Assembly: GCF_048544455.1 (NCBI RefSeq) | Contig: NC_133536.1 | Span: 38,334,652-38,398,651, forward strand | Direction: 5' to 3' | From: Silene latifolia | Taxonomy: Eukaryota > Streptophyta > Magnoliopsida > Caryophyllales > Caryophyllaceae | DNA length: 64,000 nt | Part shown: piece by piece, positions 11,330 through 24,308 of the stretch | Layout of the letters: every line of letters starts with the position of its first letter | How positions within the stretch are numbered: position 1 is the stretch's first letter | Program-made: the position numbers and the translations under genes | Notes under the pieces: model-generated | Told to the model about the DNA's origin: nothing | Databases searched by the model: none | Seen by the model: only the letters and a program-made list of their open reading frames with translations

Positions 11330-14300
11330 AGGGCTTACATTGAGGCCATAGACAAGCAGGCTGAGGAAAAGAGACTCTTTCAATTCCTAAATGGTCTTGA
11401 CAAGGGTTATAGTGTGTTGAGAAGCAATATTCTGCTCATGAACCCACATCCATCTGTGGATACTGCTGTGGCTATCATGCTACAGGAAAAAACTCAGTCC
11501 AAGAATGTGAGTGGAGCGAAGGAGCCTGAGATGAGTGCTCTTTTGAGCAAAGGAAAGGCCATTTCAGATGCCTGCATACGCTGTAAAAGGAGCAACCATA
11601 AGTCTACAGAGTGATGGCATAAGGTTGGCTTTCCTGCAAATCATTTAAAGAACAAGAAAAACTCTGGAAGGTCTGGCCCTAGAGAACAAGAGGGTCAGTA
11701 TAGAGCACAAAAGCCTTTTCAAGGTAACAACTACAACCAGGGTACTTCTAACTCATAAGCAAGTGGGAAGAAATTCAATAACAACCACTATGGTAACAGA
11801 GGGAAAGGTAAAGTTGTTGCCAATGCGCAAACAGACCAACCTGACCTTGCTCAAGCCATAGGGGCAGCTACTCAGCAGTTACAGAGCCTACTCAAGCTGG
11901 TACCTAACCACAACAATAGCAGCTTTACCATGACAGGGGGAGACACTGATGATGAATTAGAGTGCAACTTTGCAGGTAAAGTAAATTGTGGTGGTGGTCA
12001 ATATTCTAAAAATGACTGGATTATTGACTCAGGTGCCTCTGACCATATGACAGCTCAATTTCAGTTGCTGTCTAAAGTTCAGCCTGTGCCAAATAAACCT
12101 AAGATCAGTCTTCCAAATGAAGAGATTGTTGTTTCTGTCACACACAAGGGTGATATTACTCTTGAGTGTGGACTAATTCTGAAAAATGTGTTGTTTGTTC
12201 CATCATTTAAACAAAATTTGCTTTCAGTTCAAAAATTAGCTAGAGACAATCTATGCTTTGTGACATTCTATAATACTCACTGTCATGTGTAGGATTGTGT
12301 TAGCAAATAGGTGAAAGGAATAGGAAATGCTGTTAGTGGTCTTTACTATTTAGCCAACAAAAATGATGTGTCCAAGTACTCATTTCAAGTCAACAAAAGT
12401 TCAAGAACAGTCACACCATCTTCTAATATCATGTCTTTAATTTCTTGTAATCGAAAGGCCGGACATTTAATTTCAAAGTCTGTAGCCACTTCTAAATTTC
12501 CTTGTAATCAAAATTCTAGTATGAATGCAAAAATTGTTGATGGTTGTGACTATTCTATTTGGCATCATAGACTTGGGCATGCTCCCATTTCAAAACTCAA
12601 ACATATATCATCTCTTGGTTTTAAATCCTCAAAGAATTCTGAATCTGTGTGTTTGTCATGTCCTATGACTAAATTCACTAAATTACCTTATAGCTTGAGT
12701 AAGAACACTGTGGCCAAACCATTTGATTTAATTCATATGGACCTTTGGGGACCCTATAGAGTTGCATATAGAGGAAAATTTAAATATGTTTTACCATTGT
12801 TGATGAATTCTCTAGGGGAACATGGGTCTATTTGTTGGTGCATAAGTCAGATGCATTTGCTCATTTAAAGATCTTCTATGAATTGCCAATACTCAGTTTG
12901 GCAACAAGATAAAGATCATTAGATCAGATAATGGTCTGGAATTTGATGACAGCCATTGCATTGAGTTCTTCAATACAAATGGAATTGTTCATCAGAAATC
13001 CATTGTTGACAGACCTCAGCAAATTGGGGTAGTTGAGAGAAAGCATAAACATTTGTTGGAAATCAGTAGAGCATTGAGGTTCCACTCAGGATTACCATTG
13101 GGTTACTGGGGAGATTGTGTCCTCACAGCAGCATACTTGATCAACATGTTGCCCTCATCTGTTAAGAACAACAGGATACCTTATGAAGTTATACATAAGA
13201 AATCACTAGATTATAGCAGATTGAAGGTATTTGGGTGTCTAGCAATGGCGTACAATCCAGATAGAGACAAGGACAAGTTTAAACCACGGCGGATTCCTTG
13301 TGTTTTTCTTGGATATGCCTCAAATACAAAGGGATACAGGGTTGAGGAAATACTCACCAAGAGAATATTTGTGACCAGGGATGTCACATTTCATGAGAAC
13401 ATCTTTCCTTTCTCGTCTCACACAAAAGGAAATTACATGCATCCTATTCCTGTACCTATTCCACATGAACAACAAGCTGTCCCTGACAGTCTGTTCCCTG
13501 ACTATTAAGCAAGTTCACCTGTCTTTGTAGATGGGGGACAAATTGTTCCAGGAGAAAATGAGCAAGGGAATGAACCGCCTGGTCAGCAAATTGCAACTGA
13601 TGATGATGAAACTCGTAGGCCAGTTAGAAACAGAATAGCTCCAGCCTAGATGAAAGACTTTGTCATAAACAGCAAAGCTGTAAACAACATAAAAGAAAGT
13701 GCTACTGAAATAACTCGAGTAGCCAATACAGAAGTGGAGCAATCCTTTGCCATGATGGTGAACAACATCACCAGTTGTGAGGAGCCATATTATTTCAGGG
13801 AAGTTGTCAATGACAAAGAATGGGTGACTGCAATGAACAAGGAGTTGGAGGCATTAGAAGAAAATGATACTTGGGAGATTGTTGATTTACCACATGGTAG
13901 AAGAGCCATTGGGTCCAGATGGATTTATAAGATGAAGTTCAAACCAGATGGATCCTTGGATAGGTATAAATCTAGGCTTGTGATCCATGGATTCAGACAA
14001 AGAGCGAGGTTGGATTACACTGACACTTTTGCTCAAGTGGCCAAAATGACAACCATAAGAGCCCTTATAGCAATTGTGGCAATGAAGGGGTGGCAAACCT
14101 GCCAAATGGATGTCACCAATACTTTTCTGCATGGTGATCTTAAGAAACAAGTCTATATGCAACTACCAATGGGGTATGACCATCTCGGAGACATGATTAC
14201 AGTTGGAAAACAGTGTCAGCCCAGGCAACATGACTCTAGAGTGTGTAGGCTCAAGAAATCTCTCTATGGCCTTAAACAAGCACCTAAACAATGGTTTGCA

Positions 14301-15340
14301 AAGTTGTCCACTACTCTCATAAAGTCAGGATATGATCAATCTCATGCTGACCACTCCCTGTTTGTCAAGGCAACAAGAACATCCATAACTACAGTCCTTG
14401 TGTATGTGGATGATATGATGATTGCAGGGAATGATGAAGCTGAAATTTCAGCTTTAAAAGTTTTACTGAGCTCGGAGTTTCACATGAAGGATCTAGGGCC
14501 TATGTCTTACTTCTTGGGAATGGAGATTGCTCATGTACCTCAAGGAATATTTGTTTCTCAAAAGAAATATACAAATGATATGATCAAGGAATTTGGAGTT
14601 ACAGAGAGATCACTGAAAGTCCCTCTAGATGCTCATATAAAGTTATAACCTAACAAGGGAACACCTCTTTCAAATCCTGACAGGTATAGAAGACTTATTG
14701 GGAAACTAATATACCTAACCATATCAAGACCAGACATCTCCTTTTCTGTGCAGATGATGAGTCAATTCATGCAACAACCTAACTCTGATCACTAGCAGGC
14801 AGCTAAGAGGGTCCTAAGATACCTTAAGAATGCTCCAGGTCAAGGAATCTTTCTGGCTCACTCATCAAAGGCTCGATTAACAACATACTGTGATTCTGAC
14901 TGGGCTTCGTGTCCTTACTCTAGAAGATATACCACTATTTTTGCATTCTGTTGGGTGACTCACCAGTGTCATGGAAAGCCAAGAAACAAAGTGTGGTGGC
15001 CAGATCTTCAGTTGAGGCTGAATATAGAGCCATGGCCTTAACTGCTTGTAAGGTCACTTGGCTAATGACCCTCCTGAAAGACCTTGGTCTAAAAAATATT
15101 ACACTAGCAGCCTTGAAGTGTGACAATAAGGCAGCTCTACAAATTGCTGCAAATCCTGTTTATCATGAACGTACCAAACATATTGAGATCACTGTCACTT
15201 CATAAGGGAGAAGTAGATTGCTCAAGGATTGGTGAAAACATCATATGTTCCCTCGCATAGTCAAGTTGCGGATGTCCTAACAAAACCTCTCTCAGTGGCT
15301 CAACACAGGAAGCTACTACGCAAGATGGGAGTAATGAACA
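11330..15340 (+). pseudogene. Copia gag-pol, decayed
   Basis: The gag segment (about 11330-11614) shows the FLNGLDKGY motif and then a CX2CX4H zinc knuckle whose last Cys is replaced by a TGA stop at 11612. The protease motif DSGASDHM lies near 12035. Integrase has the HHRLGH and CLSC zinc-binding residues (about 12565-12660) and a core through about 13300. RT spans about 13790-14640 with QMDVTNTFLHGDL near 14105 and the catalytic VYVDDM near 14400. RNase H keeps [10 protein letters not shown] near 15010 and ends with the DVLTKPL motif near 15270. Stops or shifts near 11757, 12290, 12868-13050, 13508, 13647, 14646, 14793 and 15205 make it non-functional. I do not assign a lineage. Confidence 0.88.
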
Positions 15341-15366
15341 TGTCATACTCTCATCTTGAGGGGGAG

Positions 15367-15648
15367 TGTAAAAGGAATGAAACTCAAAGTAACGAAAAAG
15401 TCACGTGTTGTGAGAGTAGGTAGCATAAGCTGTAAAATATAAGTCTAATGTTGTCATTTATTCTAGTTTGTCTTCTTGTGTGAATCATCCTAGGTTAATT
15501 AGCTTACCTAGTATAAATAGAATGTATGGTCACATTATCAAGGACACACAGATAGTATATATCAATAGTAGCCGCACAAGGGTATGCAACCATTCACACA
15601 ATACTCTGTTTCATTCTTCAACATTGTGCTTCATTAATCTTGCTATCA
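15367..15648 (+). repeat. Copia 3' LTR (end approximate)
   Basis: It starts TGTAAAAGGAATG immediately after the polypurine tract. A TATA box, GTATAAATAG at 15511-15520, lies within it as expected of an LTR promoter. The CA end was placed at TGCTATCA by analogy only. Confidence 0.65.
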
Positions 15649-18600
15649 TGGCTCAAGCTTGTGAAAGTCTTCACATTAACTATGAGTCCATGAGTCCTAA
15701 ACGTATGCATTGTTTAAGTATTGTTTTGAAGGCGTTACCTCGATGAGTGAAGAATACATAGGTCGTTCGTATCATAAGTTGAAATTCTACGTATAAGATA
15801 TTTGAGGCTCCAATAATTTGAACTCCAAATCTTACGTTTTTAAGCTCAAGTAACATGTAAGAGGATCATCTTAGTTAAAAGTTTAAACTGATAGTTAAAC
15901 CGCAATAAAGGACTCTAAACCTCAATAAAAACATGAATGCGAAAATCCCATTTCCTTGCAAATACAGTACGTACAAATAGACTTGGCAAAATCATCCCGA
16001 AAACTGAAAAACCGATCGAAATATATCTGATTTGATAACCGAGCGAACACCTGATATGAGTAACCTGAATAGTATTCAAAAACCCGGCTCAATCCGAATC
16101 TAAGCGAAACTAAATCGAATTCAATAATAACCGAATCTGACTATATATGAACCAATAAAAGCTGAACCGGTTGGCCTGAATTGAAATTATTTATTTTTTT
16201 CATAACGACACTCATTTTTTAGGTATATTTTCATTGATTATTTGTTTATCAATGGTATTATAATTATTGCATTCAAACTGAAAAGCACAACGTACACTTA
16301 AACTAATTTTTTAACCCTTATCTCAAGAAAATTATAACTTGAGGATTCAATTGGACTGATATTACCATACCTGAATCGCAACCAACTCGAAATAGCACAA
16401 ATTGATTAAACTCGGTTGAAATTGAAAGTAAATCAGCCCAATTTAAATCGAACCGACTGAATTCGATCCAAAATCAAATTAAATGACCTTTTTTTATAAG
16501 GTCTACCATCTACGTACAAATAAACGGAATATGTAGAATAGAATGTAGAGTTTTAGACCATCGTAAGCCGTAATGATTACATGATGAATTCTGTCAAATT
16601 TTAAGGCGTAAAATCATGACTACTGTTGAATAATACTTGCATCCAAATTTCTGACAAATATAGGAATTAGGATATAGGTGTCTTAGGTCTTGAATAGGTC
16701 TCATTTGACCAATAATTTATTTCCATGAAAATCGGACTTTATTGCATACAACAGTTGATAAATAGCGAAACTAGGAGCATGTTTTAAGCCACTTTTGTTG
16801 CTCTAAAGTTAGCGGCTCTATCTACAAACATTCCGGGTACAGTTGAACGTCATACATGCCTTATTGCCATCATCATTTAATGACCTAAAGTTGTGCTCAT
16901 TTGATTTTCCTCTTTAAAGTCGCTGAGTTGTGTACTCCTTTTTCACTGTTGAATACAAAACACAACATATATCTAATCTAGTTTCATAGGAGTACATAAA
17001 CTATAATGATGAGTTATTTCATATAATAAGCTAACTAACTAGCTAAGTAACTAACAGTTGAGGAAAGTTCCTCTCCGGTAAGGTGGTAACTCGACAAGTC
17101 CAGCACAAAATTAACAAAGAAGCTATTTAGAATCACCACTTTACCCATCCTATGTGTGTTAAAAAGGTACTGGACCTCTTTGATTACTGGACAGGATCAC
17201 TTTAGTTAGAACTTGATGATCACAGATGAATATTTGTTATAAAAATGGAATAGAGGAAGTATAAAATCCGTAGTATAAAAAAACTAACTTCGTTATTCCT
17301 AAGCTAGTGGTCATTTGGTTGTTATGTGGTGTCTCGTTGAGACTTTTAACACTGTCGCGATGTGTAAGACAGTTTTAAACCTATACTAGTATTTAGCTTA
17401 CCACGAGAAGAGAGGCAAAAAATGCGTGAATGGCTAAATGTGTAAATCGCTAGTTCAACTATCGATTTTGCATAATCACACACCTATCATCATTACAATT
17501 TTGAAATAGAAATGTTAATTCACTTTTTGCAGTAGTGGTTTATCTTAAAATTAAGGTTAAATCGCTACTTAAAATAGCTATTTGCCTTATATTTTTAAAA
17601 AAGAAGAGGAAATAGTTTGCAATGTACCCTAAACGTGATGAAATAGTTTGATTAAGTCTTACTTGGAAAAAGGATCATTTTTATTGTTGATCGTGACATA
17701 GAATAACTCTTTAATTTCATACTTAGTTACTTAATAAATGTATTCATTTTATTTTTAATCATGATTTATACTTATTTTATTATTTACATTACTATTTTTT
17801 CTATAAATTGTAAAATGGTCTATTAATAAACTTATTGACAAACAATCTCTTAAGAGACTTGCTCACAAATGATATAGGCAGTTGAGGTGATCAAAAAAAT
17901 AAAGACAAAAACTTATGTTTTCTTTTTCCCCTAAATTTTATTCTTGTTCCTTTCTAAATTTAGCAAGTATTAACATTATAGATCACTCATCCTTGTTATT
18001 TTATTAGCTTTTAAAAGTTCATCCAAAAATAAAAAATAGGACAATATAAACGGAATGGAGAAAGTATAAGATAAAAAAACCATAATGCTAATATAATCAG
18101 AAAAGCTTTTATATAAACTAAATGCAAAGGAAAAAGTTGAAGGGAACATCATCCAAAAAATTGTGACTACATTAGCACATCATAATTGCACCAGATTATT
18201 TTAGAGAAAAGGTATCAGCATACTCTAAATATATAGTGACATTTCATATTAATTAGTGAGTGCTTTAGGCATAATAATATTGTTGCGGATTAGATACCAT
18301 ACAGAACATTATAATGTCAAATAATAAACAATGACTTACAAAACTAAGATTCACAAATAAATTTATTTTACATTAGATACGCAAAAGTAAAAGGCATCAA
18401 TTTCCATTCACAGAAAAAAGGGGTTTTGCACAACTTTGGTATAAAAGAAAGACATTATAAGCATAAAAATAAATAAGGTTAGGTGATATTCGAAATTGTC
18501 TAAATTCTTTCCATCTTAAGTACAAAGGATATATTCTTCAAGGCATTTTGCGACAACAAGGGTATCAATCTTCTTTTCCCAATTATTTTCTACATTTAAA

Positions 18601-20172
18601 GTTCCTTTAGTGCATCATGCAATCATATACATTAGAGAATTTTAAATCTAGGGCTTATTTAGTGGCTATTCTGCCAAATGCCAAACAAAACCAATAAGAT
18701 GCCCACCTACACTTGCACGCATGCTCAACACACTTACACATACGATTATATCAACACGATTTATTGCATAGGACGGTCTCATCATGATAAACTCCTAGCA
18801 CGGGTCTATACGGCGGAGAAAAAAGAATAGCGATTATTGCATAGAACGGTCTCATCCCGATACAACAACCATTGAGACGATTAGGTTAGCCGTCCCCCAC
18901 CCAGCATATAATCATCTGCCACTTCATCTAGGCAAGGTTATGTTAGGGGAGGTGGCTATAATTCAACCATCAAACAATTTCACTTCTCATTTCCTCATAT
19001 ACAAATATGCATACATTACAAAACTTAACAATTGATAATAATAATTTTAATTAATTACTTATATTATTATTAATTTCAATTAGCTAATAGATAGATCAAT
19101 GAGGCTCGGACGTTATGTTTCATGTGAGGCTCCCTCAGTTAGCCTAATCAATGTCTATGCCAATCTCCGGTTCAATGGTAAACTTTCAAATGGACAAAAT
19201 CATAAATTCCCGAGTATTAACATGAACTAAGTTCCTTAAACTATTCGGAAAAACGATATAAAAAAAATGTTAGGTTTTCCAAACCCCCCCCCCCCCCCCA
19301 AAAAAAAAAAAATAGAGACTTGGATTGGGTGCAAATTACTCAAGGATCATGCTCTTGACACGTATACTTGTTGTATCCAATTTTTTTGGATTGAAATATA
19401 ACTGAACTGAAATGAATTTAAAGATCTGAGTTCAACTAAACTAAACTTAATGAACGACTTGACTATATAAACTGAATGAAACCAAATTTATTTCAAAAGA
19501 TCCGGGCCTAAGTATGCAATGGCTATAACAAAATGAGCTTTGAGTTGCCAACATGTATAAATTTAGCTTATTCTAAAGAAAATCAAGGAACTTTGAGCTG
19601 CCTACATGTGTACATTTGGCTCAATATTTATTCAATTATGTATTCATTAGTACTATCATTAAGCAAAGCCGGCAAAGATACAGATAAGCATAGAAGGGGG
19701 CAAAAAGTTATGCTTAGAGGTGGATATATAAACAATACAAGTTCAGTTTAATTACAAAAAGATCATGGGAGAAGAGGGGAAAGCAATTAATAAACAAATT
19801 AAAGAAGACAAACTTCTGCAAAATCTATCGACAAAACTAACAAGATTGCTTATTATAATCAAAGATCAAAGATTTCAAAATAATCTCCAACAAAGGCAAC
19901 AAGTTAAGCATCATTAAGAATTGAGATTAAGAAACAAGACACAAGAGAGACAAGATCAAATTATTAGTCATTGCTATAATATTAACAATTTGTGCTCCAT
20001 TGTCTTATATGCTCCCTAGAGACAACAAACAAACAACCACCATATCAACATTAATTAATAACAATAGTATAATTAATTAAAATTATTGAAATAATAATTA
20101 AAATGCACAATGAGAAGAAAAATTGAAGACTAGAAAGTAAAATAAGTAGGTAATTAACACTAATTAATTACA
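15649..20172. other. Intergenic DNA downstream of the SRS gene
   Basis: There are 4.5 kb of AT-rich sequence without a credible ORF or an element with matched ends. 15960-16480 has a loose AACCGAA/GAACCGG periodicity of the kind seen in decayed repeats. Two related segments, CATAGGACGGTCTCATC (18770) and CATAGAACGGTCTCATCCC (18840), form a short direct repeat. 19284-19312 is a C run followed by an A run. 19530-19620 holds an imperfect 60-bp tandem duplication (CTTTGAGTTGCC and CTTTGAGCTGCC). The last few hundred bases probably include the SRS 3' UTR. Confidence 0.5.
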
Positions 20173-21010
20173 CTAAGGCCTTGGATGTGGGAAGAATTGC
20201 ATACCGGGCAAGAAAGCATTGAAAGGAGTAGAATATAAGGAAGGATGCGGATGAGGAGGATATAGTAAATTTGCACCATCTCCACTTTGTGCGGTGGCCG
20301 TGGTGGCGGCCGCTATTCTAAATTGGTGGTGAGGATGGTCACTAGTCCCGGCTGACGAGCTTTGATCGGCACTAACGGTGGTGGTGTCGCCCTGATCGTA
20401 GAGGATTCCCTTGAAAATATGGCCTCCAATGTTAATTGAGGTTTGATATGCATATTGCTCCACCACATTGTCTTCAGAACTTACCCTAATACATCGAAAT
20501 GTTGCCAATGAATTTACTTCAGCTGGAAAATTACCTCCTCCTGACCCTAGTAATGATAAAAACAATCACTGAAATTAAGTTTTATTTTGATTTCAATCAT
20601 TTATTTGTATCAATAATCCACCTTAATTTAGCTGAAAATAAAGCAAATTAAAAGGTGAATTAAAATACAATTTTCAATTAAAAAAAAAATAGATGTAGCT
20701 TCAAACTAAAACATTACACTTACACTATTCGATGATTTAACTTGAACAAAAAAAAACATGAAGAGAATCATTCTTTTTCTTCCTAGAAAATTGTATCAAA
20801 GATTGTTATTATTAGGGTTTTGGGTGAATAGTAATAAGACAATAATTGGAGCTCTAACTAGAAAAATATGATTTTGTTTTTCTACATTTTTACAACATTA
20901 ATTAAGATGTAAAGTAACATCAAGATCTGTATGTAGTATGTAGTATGTAGATGATGTTACTATGCATCAAGATCATCAATGTCCTTATCAAATTCTTTTT
21001 TCCAAAAGTA

Positions 21011-21050
<40 letters not shown>

Positions 21051-21595
21051 AAAAGAAAACCATAATAAATACACAAGAGATAGAGAAAGCTTACAAAGGT
21101 ACAATTATTAGGGTTTCCCCATGTATAGTACTACAAAAATTCATATTTCATAGATTTTACACTTTTCAAATCACTAGTCATATATTTTGAAAAAAATGTA
21201 AGAAAAAGTTTAAACCCGTACCAGTTCACATATTTTGAAAAACGTAAAGAACCAAATAAAACCGAGAGAATATTGGACATCGAAAAAAAGTTACCGGAAG
21301 GTGGGGCGAGATGAGGGTGAAAAGGAGAGGGTGTAGAAAGGGAAAGAGGGAGATTAAAGTGATGGTGAAATGGTAAATGTTGTTGTCTAAGACGTCTTCT
21401 AGCAACAGGAACCCAAGTACTCTTGATATGAGTAGGACATGGAAAACCTCGAGTTTTGCAGCAAGTTCTGCATCTTCTATGTTCACAATCTCTCTTGGCT
21501 TTGTTCCCACAATCTTGACAACTTATTATTTCACTACTACTACTACTACTATTATTATTATTATTATTATTTCCTCCTGTTGATGAAGATCTCAT
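20173..21595 (-). CDS. SHI/STY/LRP1 (SRS) family transcription factor, two exons
   Basis: The only host gene recognised. Exon 1 is 21595-21295, the intron is 20547-21294 (GTAA donor, TACTAG acceptor) and exon 2 is 20546-20173. The joined length of 675 nt gives 224 aa plus stop with the frame preserved, and exon 1 starts at the first ATG. After an N-terminal Asn/Ser run (residues 8-21), residues 26-60 form the RING-like zinc finger of the family, spaced CX2CX7CXHX2CX2CCX6CX2H, followed by a basic [11 protein letters not shown] stretch. Exon 2 holds the family IGGH domain, from [14 protein letters not shown] through [11 protein letters not shown] to LYDQG. The C-terminus is rich in Pro and His. 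SRS proteins are nuclear DNA-binding regulators of auxin biosynthesis and of style, stamen and lateral-root development. At 224 aa it is short for the family. The exact member cannot be fixed from this sequence. Confidence 0.92.
20547..21294 (-). other. SRS gene intron
   Basis: A 748-nt intron between the zinc-finger exon and the IGGH exon, the usual split for this family. An alternative TTTCAG acceptor about 22 bases upstream would put exon 2 out of frame, so the TACTAG site was chosen. The intron carries a 34-base A run (21012-21045), which is a T run on the transcribed strand. Confidence 0.85.
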
Positions 21596-21896
21596 ATTTT
21601 TAATCTTAATTTTTATGTAATTATGTAATTTTTCTAGTGTAATTCTAACATTTTGATGTTATAATTATGGTGAATTGTTGTAGGGATTTTAGGGAAATGA
21701 TGATGTAAAATGTAAGAGATGTGTAAGATTTGTGACTACAGTAGTTCCATTTTTGGACTGTTTGAGGTATGGTGTGTTACCGTGTTAGTGTCATTGTGTT
21801 ATGTGCTAGTATAAAATAATATATACAAAAACAATAAGATAAAAGTGATGTGATGATGAATTTGGGAAATTAACTAGGTAGGAGTATATGATACTC

Positions 21897-21907
21897 TTAT
21901 ATATAGA
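21897..21907 (-). promoter_or_regulatory. Candidate TATA box of the SRS gene
   Basis: The minus strand reads CTATATATAAG about 300 bases upstream of the ATG, which would leave a 5' UTR of roughly 270 nt. It is the best TATA match in the proximal upstream region, but AT-rich DNA makes chance matches likely. Confidence 0.4.
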
Positions 21908-24155
21908 GGAATAAACTAATTAATAACAAAGACATAAAGTCATTATTTATATTTTCCTTAACATGGAGTCCTCTTATTACATTTGATTTGTAGTTTATAA
22001 AGGTTTTAAGCAGTGGTGAATTTAGGAGGCTAGTAAAGATGATCGGTTTTTTTTAGCAATGAAATTTTAATATTTCAAGTTAATATTCTTAAATTTTTAA
22101 TTATCTTAACGTCAAATTCTGGTTTCGCCATGGACTATATACAATATATTTTAAGATGATCAAAATCATAACTTAATTAATGGGGTTAACAACGTCCTTG
22201 GTTTAGGCAAAAACGGGAAGCCATCGAAGAAGTTCAAGGTGTTCTTAGTAAGAGTAAAATTTACGTGATAACTGATTTTACGGTCATAACCAAGAACGAT
22301 ATTCTATAAGCATATATTAGAATAGTAGTTATAATTTATAAAACCAAATATTAGGTCTTATGTTACAAATCATTAACAAAGGGTCTCCTTCAGATGGTCA
22401 TTTTCGTCTGAAAGTTTCAGACATGTATTTACAGGTAAATATGACTTAGTTTAAATGATCACATTTTATCATAACAATAGTCATATAAGGTCGTCTGAAG
22501 GCTTCAAACAGTATACTCTATCTTAAAAGTGAATTAGTGAATCATTAAGGGTTATTAAATGGTGGGGGCATAGAGATCTCTCAAATTTCAATCATGATCT
22601 AAATAGTGTACTAGTAGGATAGTGATTGAAATATAAAAAGTTATGATTGTAAAAATTCTTGATAATTATGATTCTTAGAGCAACAAAGAGTGGTGAGGAC
22701 TTTGAAAGAAAGAAGAAGAATGGATGAATGAGAAAAGGGTTACCATACAAATAGTCACAGTCTCCAAAGAATAGTACTTCTATTCTACTACTACTACTCT
22801 TTCAACTGTGTGTCAAAAAACACAGCTAGGTAGCTTTTGGCTTTTCCTATTATAACTATTCTCTTGAGTTTTAACTTCTTTCTTTGTTTTATTTTGTCCT
22901 GTTTTCCCGGAAAAGTCGTCGTGTTTTCTCCCTTTCCTTGACCCTAGGTAAACCGAGGGGGTGAATTTAACACAAGCCACTATAACTAGTTAACTACCAA
23001 GGTTAACTAATAGCGAACGACCATCATTTCACCTTTTTTATACGGAGTACTAGTTTTAAACCCGTGCATTAGCAAAAATGCACGGATCGTAATAGTAATC
23101 GTTGGACGATATTTGGTGGACTATCGTTTCTTATTTAGTCATGTTATAAATTAATAGGAAATAAATATAATTGTTGGATCTCAAGTTCTCAACCATCACA
23201 CCTTTAGGTTTTGTTTAAGAGGGTTCATTTATCATGGTATTAGAGTCAGTGAGACCAAAAGTCACGGATTCAAATCTTAAGTTCAAACCCTAGCAACCTC
23301 CAATAACTCACAAAGTGGGACTTTCAGCCCATGGTATTGGGAGCCCTAATATAGGGTTACTTAGTCAGTAGACACAAATTCAAAATAACATATTATATAA
23401 ACATGTATTCATAAACAAAAAATAAGATGATATAATTATCTAAGATCTACAATTCATAGAAAACACACTCACCTTTTCCCAATACCCATTAAGCAATAAA
23501 TTTTTTTTTCTCACTACTCACATCAGATATTCGTTTTCAAAACGATTTTCTTCAAATGGTGAAGTTAAAAAACTATAACTGCCAAATATATTCAGTACCC
23601 ATCTTTTATATTCACTAAAATTTGCCGATGATCCTTAACGATTCACTATCTTGAAATAAAATATTCGGACTAAACTAACTTTAATACCCTAATTTCAACA
23701 ATAACACGCACACTAACACAATAGGCCCAAGCTAAATAGGAGTCAATTAATAGAAACCGAAGACTTGGGCTTTGCCCTTAATTAGTTTTCGTACCCGTGC
23801 AATGCACGGGTCATTTATAGTATAGCTTTAAAGTGAGTTGTTTTTCAATCGATCCTTAGGTCTTTATTGTTGTTCGTAGACTTTTAATTTTAGCTACAAA
23901 TAATCCAATTACATTATTTCAATGTCCATATAATAGACCATCTATATATAGGTTTAAAAGGATATGAAATAAACAATAATATTTTCTCACCCAAAACAAT
24001 CGAAACACATTCTTTTAAGTGTCCGTTGGGACAAATAATACTCTCAAAGTCTCAAATTGCACGGTAATTCGTAAGGAATGTTAACATGTTGACAAATAAC
24101 TGAAATTTTTACATGTGATTTTCCAATGTTGTAATAAATATTCAAAGCAATCTAA
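21908..24155. other. SRS upstream region with Helitron-like termini
   Basis: No coding sequence is seen. Two hairpins of the CCCGTGCAATGCACGGG type occur, at 23061-23085 (imperfect, looped) and 23794-23810 (perfect). On the minus strand each is followed by a few bases and then CTAG or CTAA next to T (23050-23053; about 23781-23784), the pattern of Helitron 3' ends. Two tandem, same-orientation termini would fit small non-autonomous Helitrons, but no TC 5' ends could be defined. Confidence 0.35.
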
Positions 24156-24308
24156 GAGCAATAGCAATAGTGGTTCTTATTCTTGGGGTTATCAATTAGA
24201 ACCCAAAATAAAAAGTTCTTCTACTGCAACTACAAGGTTGTTCTTAATTTTAAGAATTAAGTTCTAAAATAAGAACTTGGTTGTTTATACATGGAATTTG
24301 GGGATCAA

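Larger units (their letters stand above)
11318..15648 (+). mobile_element. 5'-truncated Ty1/copia retrotransposon
   Basis: The order gag, protease, integrase, RT, RNase H identifies Ty1/copia. The element enters midway through gag at about 11318, and the 5' LTR, primer site and start of gag are absent. The 3' side is preserved: a polypurine tract GAGGGGGAG at 15358-15366 is followed directly by an LTR starting TGTAAAAGG. The 3' LTR end near 15648 is an estimate, because no second LTR is available for comparison. Confidence 0.85.
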
